The notes under the pieces were generated by a model. The model did no database searches, was not told where the DNA came from, and saw nothing but the letters and a program-made list of their open reading frames with translations. The position numbers and the translations under genes are program-made. DNA of 64,000 nucleotides from Burkholderia catarinensis (GTDB lineage: Bacteria; Pseudomonadota; Gammaproteobacteria; Burkholderiales; Burkholderiaceae). The stretch is from assembly GCF_001883705.2 (NCBI RefSeq), contig NZ_MDEQ02000003.1:62001-126000 (forward strand), in the 5' to 3' direction. Positions 28,725 through 38,868 of the stretch are shown piece after piece. How positions within the stretch are numbered: the first letter of the stretch is position 1; every line of letters starts with the position of its first letter.

Positions 28725-29249
28725 CTACACGCGATGCAGCCAGCCGAGCCAGTGTTCGAGCAGCGGCGCGCGTGACCACAGCGACTGCGCGAGCCACAGC
28801 GTGCCGCCCCATGCGGCGGCCACCACGATCAGGTCGCAATGCCCGCTATTCCACAGGTTGAGCGAGTGACGCCGCCAGATCCACGGTACGCCGAGCGGGT
28901 TCGGCCAGTCGGCGAGCAGGTGCATTACGCCGCCGCACGCGAAGCCGAACAGCGGCGCGGCCCACAGCGGATGCGGATGATGGATGAGCCCGTGCCACCC
29001 GAGCGCGAGCAGCGCGACCCAGCCGATGCCCCAGTGCGTGACGGTACGGTGCGTGATCCACAGGCGGCGCTTGCGGCTCCACCATGCGACTTCGAGCCAG
29101 TCGGGCGCGGTGCCGCCCGCGACGCCGGCCGCGAACGCGGCGAGCATGCCCGTGTGCCACGGGCCCGTTGCGCCGGTTTGTGCGACGAGGACGGCGGCGG
29201 CGACGCCGGCCGCGAAGCCGGACGCATGATGCGCATTGTGTGATGCCAT
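28725..29249 (-). CDS. YdjM-like membrane-bound putative metal-dependent hydrolase
   Basis: A 174-residue integral membrane protein of the YdjM/DUF457 family. Conserved polar motifs are the N-terminal NAHHASGFAAG, TAPDWLEVAWW, ITHRTVTHWG, HLLADWPNPLGVPW and the histidine-aspartate spacing expected of a membrane metal hydrolase. About four to five helices are visible. E. coli YdjM is a LexA-regulated protein of unknown substrate. The start ATG is at 29249. Confidence 0.83.
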   Translation of the reverse strand: MASHNAHHASGFAAGVAAAVLVAQTGATGPWHTGMLAAFAAGVAGGTAPDWLEVAWWSRKRRLWITHRTVTHWGIGWVALLALGWHGLIHHPHPLWAAPLFGFACGGVMHLLADWPNPLGVPWIWRRHSLNLWNSGHCDLIVVAAAWGGTLWLAQSLWSRAPLLEHWLGWLHRV

Positions 29250-29650
29250 AGGGAGCGAGACGAAGAAACGTGAAGCGGCGCGTGAACGAAAGAAAAATGA
29301 TGCGGCGCGAAAGCGGGGCGCTATCTTCTCAGATCAGCCTGCGCAGCGGGCGATTCGCCTGCACATTTTTTGCATGTGCGGTGCGGCATGCAACGAGGTT
29401 TGCAACTTTCCGATTTGTGCATTGCGTGATGACGCGCGCCGCAGCAATTTCGACCGCTCCATACGCATGTGTCGGCGCCGCAGCGTGAACGGGCGCACAT
29501 AGCCGATGGCGCTTTCGTCGCGCGCCGCGTGTTCGACCCTTTTTGTCCCCCTATACTACGAAACCGGCGTATGGCCGCCGGCGCGCCAGCGGCTATAAGC
29601 GGATCGGGTGCTTTTCCTGCCTGAAGGAGATCAAAAATGGGGGACATGCA
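29250..29650. other. Divergent promoter region of the YdjM-like gene and ggt
   Basis: This 400-bp gap has no coding bias. GCACAT (29361-29366) and ATGTGC (29374-29379) form a perfect inverted repeat with a 7-bp T-rich spacer, and several further TGCA/TTTGCAA motifs lie within 60 bp of it. They may be operators. The ggt ribosome-binding site region (GAAGGAGATC, 29623-29632) lies upstream of a competing ATG. Confidence 0.4.
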
Positions 29651-31372
<1,722 letters not shown>

Positions 31373-31417
31373 CGTGTGAAGCGACGCGTGCGCGTTCGCG
31401 AAAGCGGCCGCGCGCGC

Positions 31418-31455
31418 CGTTCGGCAGCCGGGCGTTCCGGCTTGGCTGCCGAACG
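31418..31455 (+). terminator. Stem-loop after ggt
   Basis: CGTTCGGCAGCC (31418-31429) pairs with GGCTGCCGAACG (31444-31455) around a 14-base loop, 45 bp after the ggt stop. There is no clear T-run, so it may act as a Rho-assisted or 3'-protecting stem. Confidence 0.5.
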
Positions 31456-31458
31456 CTG

Positions 31459-31596
31459 TCAGGCGGTGGTCCGGATGAATCCGGCGATCCGTGCCGCAAT
31501 GGCGTCGGGCGCATCCTCGAAGCAGTAATGTCCGACGCCCGCGAGCCGCTCGACCGGCGCGGACGGAAACAGCGCGGTGAAGAGCGGTGTCGCCCA
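31459..31596 (-). pseudogene. C-terminal remnant of an alpha/beta hydrolase
   Basis: The last 45 codons of a hydrolase remain in frame with a TGA at 31459-31461. The translation contains WATPLFTALFPSAPVERL then GVGHYCFEDAPDAIAARIAGFI, which is the catalytic-histidine end of haloalkane-dehalogenase-like alpha/beta hydrolases. There is no N-terminal part: upstream (higher coordinates) the sequence switches to an unrelated plus-strand tail. This is a broken gene. Confidence 0.65.
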
Positions 31597-31606
31597 TGCC
31601 GACCGG

Positions 31607-31738
31607 ATGTCGTACGAGCTGCATCCGGTCGATCCGTTGCGACTGCCCGATCAGCCGAACCGGCAGCTTGCGTCGAACACGTTCGACGTTTCGGCGAACC
31701 CAGAGCTGGCCGGCGTGCTGCTCGCGTTCCGCTTCTGA
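31607..31738 (+). pseudogene. C-terminal remnant, possibly of an outer-membrane beta-barrel protein
   Basis: A 43-codon plus-strand tail ends in LAGVLLAFRF followed by TGA. Alternating residues and a terminal phenylalanine are typical of outer-membrane barrels, and the codons show strong GC third-position bias. No start or N-terminal domain can be found, as the hydrolase remnant occupies the adjoining sequence. The parent family is not recognised with confidence. Confidence 0.45.
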
Positions 31739-31825
31739 CGGGGTGACAGGCGTTTTTCATCTATTTGACGCGCGACACTGGGATAATGGCGGAGTTTGAC
31801 TGCGTCAATGATGGAAGGAGGCCCC

Positions 31826-32776
31826 ATGGGCGACAACGATACCCGTACCGAGACCGACAACCTCACCGATATGACATCGATGGAGACGCGCCAGCGCCGT
31901 TTCGAGGAAGATCTCGTCGACGCGTATGACGAAGAGCTCGAGATGGAACTCGACGATCGCCGCTTCGACAACGACGAGGATCTGCTGTTTTCGCCCGAGC
32001 GTCGCGAGGCGCGCAAGGCTTATTTCCGCGAACTGTTCCGGCTGCAGGGCGAGCTCGTGAAGCTGCAGGACTGGGTCGTGAACACCGGGCACCGGCTCGT
32101 CGTCATCTTCGAGGGGCGCGACGCGGCAGGCAAGGGCGGTGCGATCAAGCGCATCACGCAGCGCCTGAACCCGCGCGTGTGCCGGGTGGCGGCATTGCCC
32201 GCGCCGAACAACCGCGAGCGCACGCAGTGGTACTTCCAGCGCTACGTCGCGCATCTGCCGGCCGGCGGCGAGATCGTGCTGTTCGACCGTAGCTGGTACA
32301 ACCGCGCGGGCGTCGAGCGCGTGATGAATTTCTGTACCGAGGACGAATACGAGGAGTTTTTCCGTTCGGTGCCCGAATTCGAGAAGATGCTGGTGCGCAG
32401 CGGGATCCAGATCGTCAAGTACTGGTTCTCGATCACCGATCATGAGCAGGAGACGCGCTTCCAGAGCCGCATCGAGGATCCGCTGAAGCAGTGGAAGCTG
32501 AGCCCGATGGATCTCGAGAGCCGCCGCCGCTGGGAAGCCTATACGGCCGCGAAGGAAGAGATGCTGCAGCGCACGCATATTCCGGAAGCGCCGTGGTGGG
32601 TCGTGCAGGCCGTCGACAAGAAGCGCGCGCGGCTGAACTGCATTCACCATCTGTTGCAGCAGGTGCCGTATCACGATGTGCCGCGCCAGACGATCGACCT
32701 GCCGCAGCGCGAGCATCACGAGGATTACATCCGCCGGCCGGTGCCGGACAACATGATCGTGCCGGATACCTACTGA
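31826..32776 (+). CDS. ppk2: Polyphosphate kinase 2 (PPK2)
   Basis: A 316-residue PPK2-family kinase that uses polyphosphate to phosphorylate nucleoside diphosphates. The Walker A motif is FEGRDAAGKGGAIKR (~residue 95) and the lid/Walker B is FDRSWYNRAGVERVM. An acidic N-terminal extension rich in Glu/Asp precedes the core. ATG at 31826 has AGGAGG four bases upstream; a TTG at 31796 in the same frame is less likely. It is monocistronic, with a strong stem between it and the convergent H-NS-like gene. Confidence 0.93.
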   Translation: MGDNDTRTETDNLTDMTSMETRQRRFEEDLVDAYDEELEMELDDRRFDNDEDLLFSPERREARKAYFRELFRLQGELVKLQDWVVNTGHRLVVIFEGRDAAGKGGAIKRITQRLNPRVCRVAALPAPNNRERTQWYFQRYVAHLPAGGEIVLFDRSWYNRAGVERVMNFCTEDEYEEFFRSVPEFEKMLVRSGIQIVKYWFSITDHEQETRFQSRIEDPLKQWKLSPMDLESRRRWEAYTAAKEEMLQRTHIPEAPWWVVQAVDKKRARLNCIHHLLQQVPYHDVPRQTIDLPQREHHEDYIRRPVPDNMIVPDTY

Positions 32777-32813
32777 GCGTGAGCGGCCGAGGCGGATTCG
32801 ATGCGATGAAGGG

Positions 32814-32836
32814 GCGCGCCGCGCAACGCGGCGCGC
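32814..32836. terminator. Stem-loop between convergent ppk2 and H-NS-like genes
   Basis: GCGCGCCGCG (32814-32823) pairs with CGCGGCGCGC (32827-32836) around a CAA loop. It lies between the two stop codons and could serve both transcripts, though neither side has a T-run. Confidence 0.55.
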
Positions 32837-32837
32837 G

Positions 32838-33128
32838 TTACTCCCGGATCAGGAACGCGGCCCGGTCGCGCCCGACGATCCATGCGGGTGCGCGGCCGCG
32901 CCCGCTCCATGTCGCCCCTGTTGCCGGGTCGCGATACTTCACGCCGACGGTGAACAGCTTCGCGCGATCGCTGTAACCCTGCCCGAAGATTTCCCGCGCG
33001 GTCAGCGCGTAGTCCGTGACGAGCTCGCGCACCTGCGCCAGTACTGCATTGCGTTCGCGGCACCGTGCCGCCTTGATGCGCCGATCGAGTTCCGCAAGCT
33101 GGGCTTGCAGTGTCTGCACTTGATGCAT
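32838..33128 (-). CDS. H-NS-family nucleoid protein (short, BpH3-like)
   Basis: A 96-residue H-NS-like protein. The N-terminal half is a coiled coil (VQTLQAQLAELDRRIKAARCRERNAVLAQVRELV). The C-terminal DNA-binding core reads KYRDPATGATWSGRGRAPAWI, the minor-groove-binding signature of the Burkholderia/Bordetella H-NS type. It binds AT-rich DNA as an oligomer and silences acquired genes; the AT-rich beta-helix gene at 38.9 kb is the sort of sequence it would coat. Several paralogues are normal in Burkholderia. Confidence 0.9.
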   Translation of the reverse strand: MHQVQTLQAQLAELDRRIKAARCRERNAVLAQVRELVTDYALTAREIFGQGYSDRAKLFTVGVKYRDPATGATWSGRGRAPAWIVGRDRAAFLIRE

Positions 33129-33394
33129 GCGTCCGTTATCCCATAGCTGAGTTTTGATTATTGGCGACGCGTGACGAACCGCACGTCGGCACGCCCGGCC
33201 AGGGCATGCCGCCTCGCCGGTGGCGTATTCGTGCAGCTTGCGCCGGCCTGCCGGCCAAACGTTTGCGGCGCGAGTCGCCGGGAACCCGGTGAGATTAAGT
33301 TTCGGCGCGTGGTTTTTCTATCGGACGTATCTGATTTTTCGGGTGAATTTGCAGGCAGCCGGGGGTGCGGGACGGGGAGGATTGTTAGCGTTCG

Positions 33395-33982
33395 TTACAG
33401 ATCGGGAAACCCCGAGCGACCTTGCGTCAGGTCGAACAGTTCGATTTTCGAATCGGCCGCGGTGGTTTCCGGCAGCTTGATCACGAGCTTGACCGTCATC
33501 CCGTACGCGCTGTCCACCAGTTCATGACCCGCCTGCTCGATCCAGCGGCGCACGCGCGCCTCATCGGGATAACCGATCTCGATCGCAAGCCGTGTGTAGC
33601 GGATGCGTTCGACACGCTCGGCATCGAGCAGCGCCGAGGCAATCGCATCCGTATAGGCCCGCACCAGACCGCCGGCTCCCAGCTTCACGCCGCCGTAGTA
33701 GCGCACGACCGCGCCGAGCACGCCGTCGAGATCGTGATGGCGCAACACTTCGAGGATCGGCCGACCCGCGGTGCCCGACGGCTCGCCGTCATCCGACATG
33801 CCCGATTGGCCGCCCGCCAGCAGCGCCCAGCACACATGGGTGGCCGCGGGATGCTCGCTGCGCAGGCGCTGCAGCACCTGCATCGCGGCGTCGCGGTCGT
33901 CGACGGGAATCGCGAACGCGATGAAGCGGCTCTTGCGGATTTCGAGTTCGGTCGTGCGGGGAGCGGATAGGGTGTAAGTCAC
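33395..33982 (-). CDS. YigZ/IMPACT family protein
   Basis: A 195-residue protein matching E. coli YigZ in plan and length. The motifs EIRKSRFIAFA, FSDDGEP-type MSDDGEPSGTAGRPILEVL and VVRYYGGVKLGAGGLVRAY are diagnostic of the IMPACT N-terminal domain; a ferredoxin-like C-terminal domain follows. Its precise role is unknown, with translation-regulation links in homologues. The start is set at GTG 33982 because it places SRF at the normal distance from the N-terminus; the in-frame sequence upstream is arginine-rich and implausible as protein. Confidence 0.85.
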   Translation of the reverse strand: MTYTLSAPRTTELEIRKSRFIAFAIPVDDRDAAMQVLQRLRSEHPAATHVCWALLAGGQSGMSDDGEPSGTAGRPILEVLRHHDLDGVLGAVVRYYGGVKLGAGGLVRAYTDAIASALLDAERVERIRYTRLAIEIGYPDEARVRRWIEQAGHELVDSAYGMTVKLVIKLPETTAADSKIELFDLTQGRSGFPDL

Positions 33983-34178
33983 GTCGATCGTCAGGGGCAA
34001 GCGCGATCGATGCAATCGCGGGCCCGTATTCCGGGTGTTGTCTGTATCGGCCGCGGCGGATGCGCGGCGGGTCTCGAAGCATACCGCGTGCGAGGCGGGA
34101 GGGCGGCGAAACGTCCCGCGAACAGGCCCCCGGCCGGCATCCGGCGCACCTGCCGATCCGTCCATGCCGCGCTCGACA

Positions 34179-35036
34179 TCACCGCACGCCGACCGACGAC
34201 CGCAGCGCCGCGCCCAGCGTGCGCAGCGCCTGCCTGGCCGGGGCATCGGTCTGACTCGAGTAGAGCACGACATCGCGCGTCGGCAACCGCGGTAATCCAT
34301 ATTGCGCACCTACGTCGACCGTACCGGCGGGCGCCACGCGATGCCCGAGCGCGGCGACGGCCAGCCCCGCGGATACCGCCGCGCCGATCGTCGCCACGCC
34401 GCCGCCGACAAAGACTTCCGTCCATGCGACACCGGCTTCGTCCAGCGCGCCGACCGCCATGCGGCGCACGCTGCAGGGCTCGGCCTGCGTCGCGAGCCGC
34501 AGCGGTTGCGGCGGATGGTACTCGAAATCGGTCGCGGCCATCCAGCCGAACGACTCCGACAGGATGGTTTCGCCGTCGAGCCGCCGGCTGTCGAGCTGCA
34601 GCGCGACGGCGGCGTCGAGCTGGCCACGGTCGAACGCATCGAGCACGTCGCGCGACGTCGCAACCCGGATTTCCAGCACGAGCCCCGGCTCTGCTTCGCT
34701 CATGCGCCGCAGCAGCATCGGGAGATCGGCGCCGACGACATGGTGGCTCACGCCGATCACCAGCCGCCGCCGGCCGGTGCCGAATGCGCCGACCGCACCC
34801 TGGTGCGCAGCCACCAGTTCGCGCGCCGGTTCCAGGAACGCGGTGCCGTCGGCCGACAGGCGGACCTGCCGCGGCGTGCGTTCCAGCAGGCGGCGGCCGA
34901 GCCCGTCTTCGAGCCGCTTGATCTTCAGGCTCACCGCGGACTGCGTCGTGTCCATCGCTTCCGCAGCCCGCGTGAAGCTCTTGAGGTCGGCGGTCAGCAC
35001 GAACGCCTGCACGGCTTCGATGTCGAGCGTTTTCAT
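34179..35036 (-). CDS. LysR-family transcriptional regulator
   Basis: A 285-residue LysR regulator with the helix-turn-helix VQAFVLTADLKSFTRAAEAMDTTQSAVSLKIKRLE near the N-terminus and a substrate-binding domain from about residue 90 (RRRLVIGVSHHVVGADLP). The start at 35036 is preceded by GAAGGGACG; the ATG at 35051 lacks a good site. It is divergent from a DUF4865 gene, an arrangement in which the LysR protein normally controls the neighbour. A perfect inverted repeat lies in the shared promoter region. Confidence 0.9.
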   Translation of the reverse strand: MKTLDIEAVQAFVLTADLKSFTRAAEAMDTTQSAVSLKIKRLEDGLGRRLLERTPRQVRLSADGTAFLEPARELVAAHQGAVGAFGTGRRRLVIGVSHHVVGADLPMLLRRMSEAEPGLVLEIRVATSRDVLDAFDRGQLDAAVALQLDSRRLDGETILSESFGWMAATDFEYHPPQPLRLATQAEPCSVRRMAVGALDEAGVAWTEVFVGGGVATIGAAVSAGLAVAALGHRVAPAGTVDVGAQYGLPRLPTRDVVLYSSQTDAPARQALRTLGAALRSSVGVR

Positions 35037-35058
35037 CGTCCCTTCATCCATTTCAAAA

Positions 35059-35103
35059 TTGAATCATTGAAATATTCTGCCATCGTCTTTTCAAATGATT
35101 CAA
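35059..35103. promoter_or_regulatory. Perfect inverted repeat in the LysR/DUF4865 promoter region
   Basis: TTGAATCATT (35059-35068) and AATGATTCAA (35094-35103) are perfect 10-bp arms 25 bp apart in an AT-rich segment. They lie 23 bp before the LysR start and 60 bp before the DUF4865 start, which fits a LysR-type operator pair. Confidence 0.6.
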
Positions 35104-35163
35104 GGTCTTCTACGCTGTTTTCAGCCGCCCGGAATCCCTTCGTTTCTTTCGCCAGGATCGACC

Positions 35164-35745
35164 ATGCTGACCGCGTACTACGTGCACCGCCTGCCGGCGG
35201 GCTACGACCTCGACATCATCCGCAATCGCGTCCTCGAGCGCGGCAGGCTCTGGGACGACACGCCGGACCTGCTGTTCAAGGGATTCCTGCTGCGCGAGGC
35301 CGGCCGTTACGGCGCGACGGAAAACGGCTATGCGTCGTTTTACCTGTGGCGTAACGAACAAGCGTTCGCCGGGTTCGTGACGGATGGCCGCTATCGGGTC
35401 GTGACGGACAGCTTCGGACGCGCGCCGATCGAGACGCAGGTCGTGCTCGATGCGCGCAAGGGCAGTGCGTCGACGGGACGCTTCGCCCGTCTGGAAGCCA
35501 TCGATATTCCGGCGGATGCCGATCTCGACGCGACGCTTGCACGAGAGGTTGCGCGCAATCGCGAAGCGGCGGCGCGGCAGGGTGTGGTCGCGGCCGCGGT
35601 CAGCCTCGATCCGCTGCGCTGGCGGCTGACGCGGATACTCGTATCGGAACACGAACCGGACGACGACAACGGTTCGGGCATGGTGTACCAGGTCATGCAT
35701 CTGGCCCGGCCGTTGCTCGATACGCTGGAAGGGAGTGGTGTGTGA
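35164..35745 (+). CDS. DUF4865 family protein
   Basis: A 193-residue soluble protein beginning MLTAYYVHRLPAGYDLDIIRNRV, with PDLLFKGFLLREAGRYG and ASFYLWRNEQAFAGFVTDGRYRVVTDSFGR. These are hallmarks of the DUF4865 family, which is predicted to have a dimeric alpha/beta barrel-like fold and is commonly divergent from a LysR gene. Function is unknown. The final 'TGATG' couples it to a 40-residue membrane peptide. Confidence 0.82.
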   Translation: MLTAYYVHRLPAGYDLDIIRNRVLERGRLWDDTPDLLFKGFLLREAGRYGATENGYASFYLWRNEQAFAGFVTDGRYRVVTDSFGRAPIETQVVLDARKGSASTGRFARLEAIDIPADADLDATLAREVARNREAAARQGVVAAAVSLDPLRWRLTRILVSEHEPDDDNGSGMVYQVMHLARPLLDTLEGSGV

Positions 35746-35867
35746 TGACCGGCACCGGGTCGCGATTGCCGGCCGGCCTGGCGGTCGCCGCGCATCTGGC
35801 CGGCGTGGCGGCGGGGATCGCGGCGATTGCCGCGCTCGCGACATTGCTGGCGCTGCTGTGCCGGTAA
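35745..35867 (+). CDS. Small single-pass membrane peptide coupled to DUF4865
   Basis: A 40-residue open frame whose ATG shares its A with the DUF4865 stop codon (TGATG), with GGAAGGGAG upstream. The translation has a short polar start (MTGTGSRLP) followed by about 28 strongly hydrophobic, alanine/leucine-rich residues and a final arginine, so a single membrane helix. Third codon positions are almost all G or C. It lies before a terminator-like stem, so it completes the transcript. Function is unknown. Confidence 0.55.
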   Translation: MTGTGSRLPAGLAVAAHLAGVAAGIAAIAALATLLALLCR

Positions 35868-35891
35868 AGATTGTCGGCGGATGGGCAAACT

Positions 35892-35926
35892 CGGGGGAGC
35901 CGGGCACGCGATGCGCGGCTCCCCCG
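35892..35926. terminator. Stem-loop between the small membrane peptide and the GH3 gene
   Basis: CGGGGGAGCCG (35892-35902) pairs with CGGCTCCCCCG (35916-35926), 11 bp perfect, loop 13. It separates convergent genes and may end both transcripts; flanking T-runs are short. Confidence 0.6.
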
Positions 35927-35942
35927 GTTGGTTCATCTCCGA

Positions 35943-38144
35943 TCAGTGCCCCTGCAACCGGATATCGCGCGACGATGCGCCGACATACACCGTGCCGCCC
36001 GGCACGACCCGCCAGCCGTTGCGCGACGTATCCCACACGCTCTGCATCCTCGGCGACACGGTGACGCGCACATGCCGCGCCTCACCCGGATTCAGCCGGA
36101 TCTTCTCCCAGCCGACCAGCCGCTTCGGCGGTTCGTCCTTGTACGGCACGCCGAGATAGACCTGCGGCGTTTCCGCACCGGCCACGCGCCCGTCGTTACG
36201 CACCGTGAACGCGACGCTCAGCGAGCCGTCCCATTGCTTCGACACCGACAGCCCCGAATACGCGAAGTGCGTATACGACAGCCCGTAGCCGAATTCGAAC
36301 ATCGGCTTGATGTTGCGCGCGTCATACCAGCGATAGCCCATGTTCAGCTTTTCCGCGTAGACGGGATCGTTGTCGAACGCGCCGTTTTGCCCCCAGGTCG
36401 GCGAATCCTGGTCGCGCGCGGGGAACGTGACGGGCAGCTTGCCGGACGGATTGACGGCGCCGAACAGCACGTTCGCGATCGCCTTGCCGCCGGCTTCGCC
36501 CGGATACCACGCCTCGACGATGGCAGACACGTTGTCCTTCCACGGCATCAGCACCGGATTGCCGCTCTGCACGACGACGATCGTATGCGGATTCGCGCGC
36601 GCGACGGCTTCGACGAGCGCATCCTGGTTCGACGGATTCGCGAGGCTCAGGCTCTGCAGGTCGCCGAAGTCCTCGCCGGCCGGCTGCGCGACCACGACGA
36701 TCGCGACGTCCGAACGGCCCGCGAGCGCCGCGGCCTGGTCGATCTCCTGCTGCGTGTACGCGCGGAACGGCGACTGCTGGTCGCTGTTGCCCGCGTACGT
36801 GACCTGTGCGGCCGGCGCAAGCGCGCGAATCGCGGCGACGATCGGCACGTCGACCTTCAGCCACGGATTGCGCCACCAGCTGCACCCCGTCGACGACCCG
36901 AACGTCAGGCCGCCGCAGCCCGCGAACGATCCCGATACCGGGTCGCGCGTGTTGCCCGAGCCGCCGCCCGACAGCACGGCCGCATCGGCGTGACCGCCGA
37001 TCACGGCGATACGCGACAGCGCCGATGCGGCGAGCGGTAACTGGTTGCCGTCATTCTTCAGCAGTACGATCGACTGCTCGGAGGCTGCCTGCACGAACCG
37101 GTTCGCGGCCGCGAAATCGATCGTGCCGCCGCCCTTGGCCGGATCGTCCATCACGCCGACGCGGATCATCACGGCGAGCTTGCGGCGCACCATGTCGTCG
37201 AGGCGCGCGGTCGACACCGAGCCGTTCGCGATCGCCTGCTTGACGGCCGCCGGCGTCAGGTACACGGTCGGCCCGACGTCTTCTTCCTCGTCCAGCCCGG
37301 CGTTGATCGCGGCGGCGGTGCTGTGCGCGGCGCCCCAGTCGGACTGCACCTGGCCCTGGAAGCCCCATTCGTTCTTCAGCACGTCGTTCAGCAGGTGAGT
37401 GTTCTCGCACGCATACGCGCCGTTCAGGCGGTTGTAGCTGCACATCACGCTGCCGGGCCGCCCGCGCTTCGCGGCGATCTCGAACGGCAGCAGGTAGAGC
37501 TCGCGCAGCGTGCGCTCGTCGATCTGCGTGTTGCCGCCCATCCGGCCGTGCTCCTGTTCGTTGCCGGCGTAGTGCTTGATGGTCGCGATGACTTTCTGCC
37601 GCTGCGTGGCGAGCGTGCGTTCGGCGAGCAGGTCGCCGGCGAGCAGCGGATCCTCGCCGAGATACTCGAACAGGCGGCCGCCGCGCGGCTCGCGCGCGAG
37701 ATTGGTGCCGCCGGCAAGACCCATGCCGAATCCTTGCGCGCGCAACTGGATCGCGACCTGCTTGCCGAATTCGTACGACAGGCGGCGATCCCAGCTCGCG
37801 GCGACGGCGATCGTCGCGGGGAACGTCGTGCTGGCCTGCGACGTGCTGCCGGAGCCGGTCGCTGAATCAACCATGTTGAGATCGGGGATGCCGAGCCGCG
37901 GCACGCCCTGGATGTAGCCGGCGCCGCCACCCGGCACCTGAGACATTTCGTATTGCGAATGAATGAGTTGAAGTTTTTCGTCGAGCGTCATCTTGCGCAC
38001 GAGCAGGTCGGCGCGCCGAAGCGCGGCGGCCGACGCGAACGCATCGGTGGCGTCGCCCTGCGCGTTGAAATCGGCGTCGCCCGCGTAGGCGGTGGTGCAG
38101 AGGGTCGCTGCCAGCACGACGGCCGGCCAGAGTTTGTCCCGCAT
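35943..38144 (-). CDS. Secreted glycoside hydrolase family 3 (beta-glucosidase type)
   Basis: A 733-residue enzyme with signal peptide (MRDKLWPAVVLAATLCTTAYA). The GH3 N-terminal barrel contains LAREPRGGRLFEYLGEDPLLAG, KHYAGNEQEHGR and the nucleophile Asp in VQSDWGAAHST. The alpha/beta-sandwich follows (EQSIVLLKNDGNQLPL, VVVAQPAGEDFGDLQSL) with the fibronectin-like C-terminal domain (FEFGYGLSYTHFAYS). It would release sugars from beta-glucosides or beta-xylosides in the periplasm or outside. ATG at 38144 is favoured by GGAGAG 7 bases upstream. It lies next to, but transcribed away from, the exopolysaccharide locus. Confidence 0.9.
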   Translation of the reverse strand: MRDKLWPAVVLAATLCTTAYAGDADFNAQGDATDAFASAAALRRADLLVRKMTLDEKLQLIHSQYEMSQVPGGGAGYIQGVPRLGIPDLNMVDSATGSGSTSQASTTFPATIAVAASWDRRLSYEFGKQVAIQLRAQGFGMGLAGGTNLAREPRGGRLFEYLGEDPLLAGDLLAERTLATQRQKVIATIKHYAGNEQEHGRMGGNTQIDERTLRELYLLPFEIAAKRGRPGSVMCSYNRLNGAYACENTHLLNDVLKNEWGFQGQVQSDWGAAHSTAAAINAGLDEEEDVGPTVYLTPAAVKQAIANGSVSTARLDDMVRRKLAVMIRVGVMDDPAKGGGTIDFAAANRFVQAASEQSIVLLKNDGNQLPLAASALSRIAVIGGHADAAVLSGGGSGNTRDPVSGSFAGCGGLTFGSSTGCSWWRNPWLKVDVPIVAAIRALAPAAQVTYAGNSDQQSPFRAYTQQEIDQAAALAGRSDVAIVVVAQPAGEDFGDLQSLSLANPSNQDALVEAVARANPHTIVVVQSGNPVLMPWKDNVSAIVEAWYPGEAGGKAIANVLFGAVNPSGKLPVTFPARDQDSPTWGQNGAFDNDPVYAEKLNMGYRWYDARNIKPMFEFGYGLSYTHFAYSGLSVSKQWDGSLSVAFTVRNDGRVAGAETPQVYLGVPYKDEPPKRLVGWEKIRLNPGEARHVRVTVSPRMQSVWDTSRNGWRVVPGGTVYVGASSRDIRLQGH

Positions 38145-38868
38145 GTTGCTCTCCATGATCGTATTGCTCGTTGTTCGGATGATGTCTGGAGCTGCGCACG
38201 CCCGGTGGATTCGCACCGGGCGCATTCGGCTGGCGATGCAGGGTGGTTGCGCGTCGGCATGCCAGGCCAGGCGGGGAATCGTTACGGCCGGTTGGGCTCG
38301 ATCGGTCCACGCGGGCGGCGACGCACAGGCCGCCCGACGCTGACGAATCGGATGTAGCGATTCTCTGCAGTGGCTAATGGTATGAATGTAGTCTGACTAC
38401 AGCATCGGTGTTTGTACCGATAGGTATGATCTTTATTCGGCGCGGTCGCGCGACGCGTCGAAAAGACGGTCATCGTTCCCGATTGCGGCTGTGTGGCGGA
38501 GTAAGAAGTACTCGGCCGAAGAAAAATCGTCGTCCATCGTGATGTCGTTGAACTGTCATCCCTTCGTGTTGGATGCGATACGCATCAGTGCATGGTGCAG
38601 CGTCGGAATCCCTGTCAGGTTTCTGCCGTATCGGAAGCGCAAGGATATTTCGGGCCGGCCTGTTCGCTTCGGTTATTCCGCGCACATTTCGTCGAGAAAT
38701 CTGCCCCTATTCTGAGGCTGATTCGTGCGTTCAGATGCGAGTACGCGCGCATTGAAGGTGGTCGACAAGGTCGCGAAACGATGTATGCGAGATCGGGTGA
38801 TCGCCGAGAATCCCGCAACTCCACTTCAATTTTTGCGTCGCAACGGATTGCGATCGCAGGAGCGCCCA
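38145..38868. other. Intergenic region between GH3 and beta-helix genes
   Basis: A 724-bp gap without convincing coding bias. ATCGGT-GTTTGT-ACCGAT (38404-38421) is a perfect inverted repeat about 260 bp before the GH3 start. The 45-bp sequence at 38466-38510 recurs at 41553-41597. From about 38360 the sequence becomes AT-richer. AGGAGCG before 38869 is the beta-helix ribosome-binding site. Confidence 0.45.
38466..38510 (+). repeat. Direct repeat flanking the beta-helix gene, left copy
   Basis: These 45 bases match 41553-41597 at about 36 positions, in the same orientation (for example CATCGTTCC and GGCGGAG are exact). The two copies bracket the AT-rich beta-helix gene. Confidence 0.6.

Noticed and set aside
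31765..31787. TTGACG / GATAAT as a sigma70 promoter for ppk2
   Set aside because: The spacer is only 11 bp, too short for a functional -35/-10 pair.
31796..31825. TTG start for PPK2
   Set aside because: AGGAGG lies inside that extension, directly before ATG 31826, so the extension is the leader.
33983..34309. N-terminal extension of the YigZ-like protein
   Set aside because: The extra 109 residues are arginine-rich with no counterpart in the family and no coding bias.
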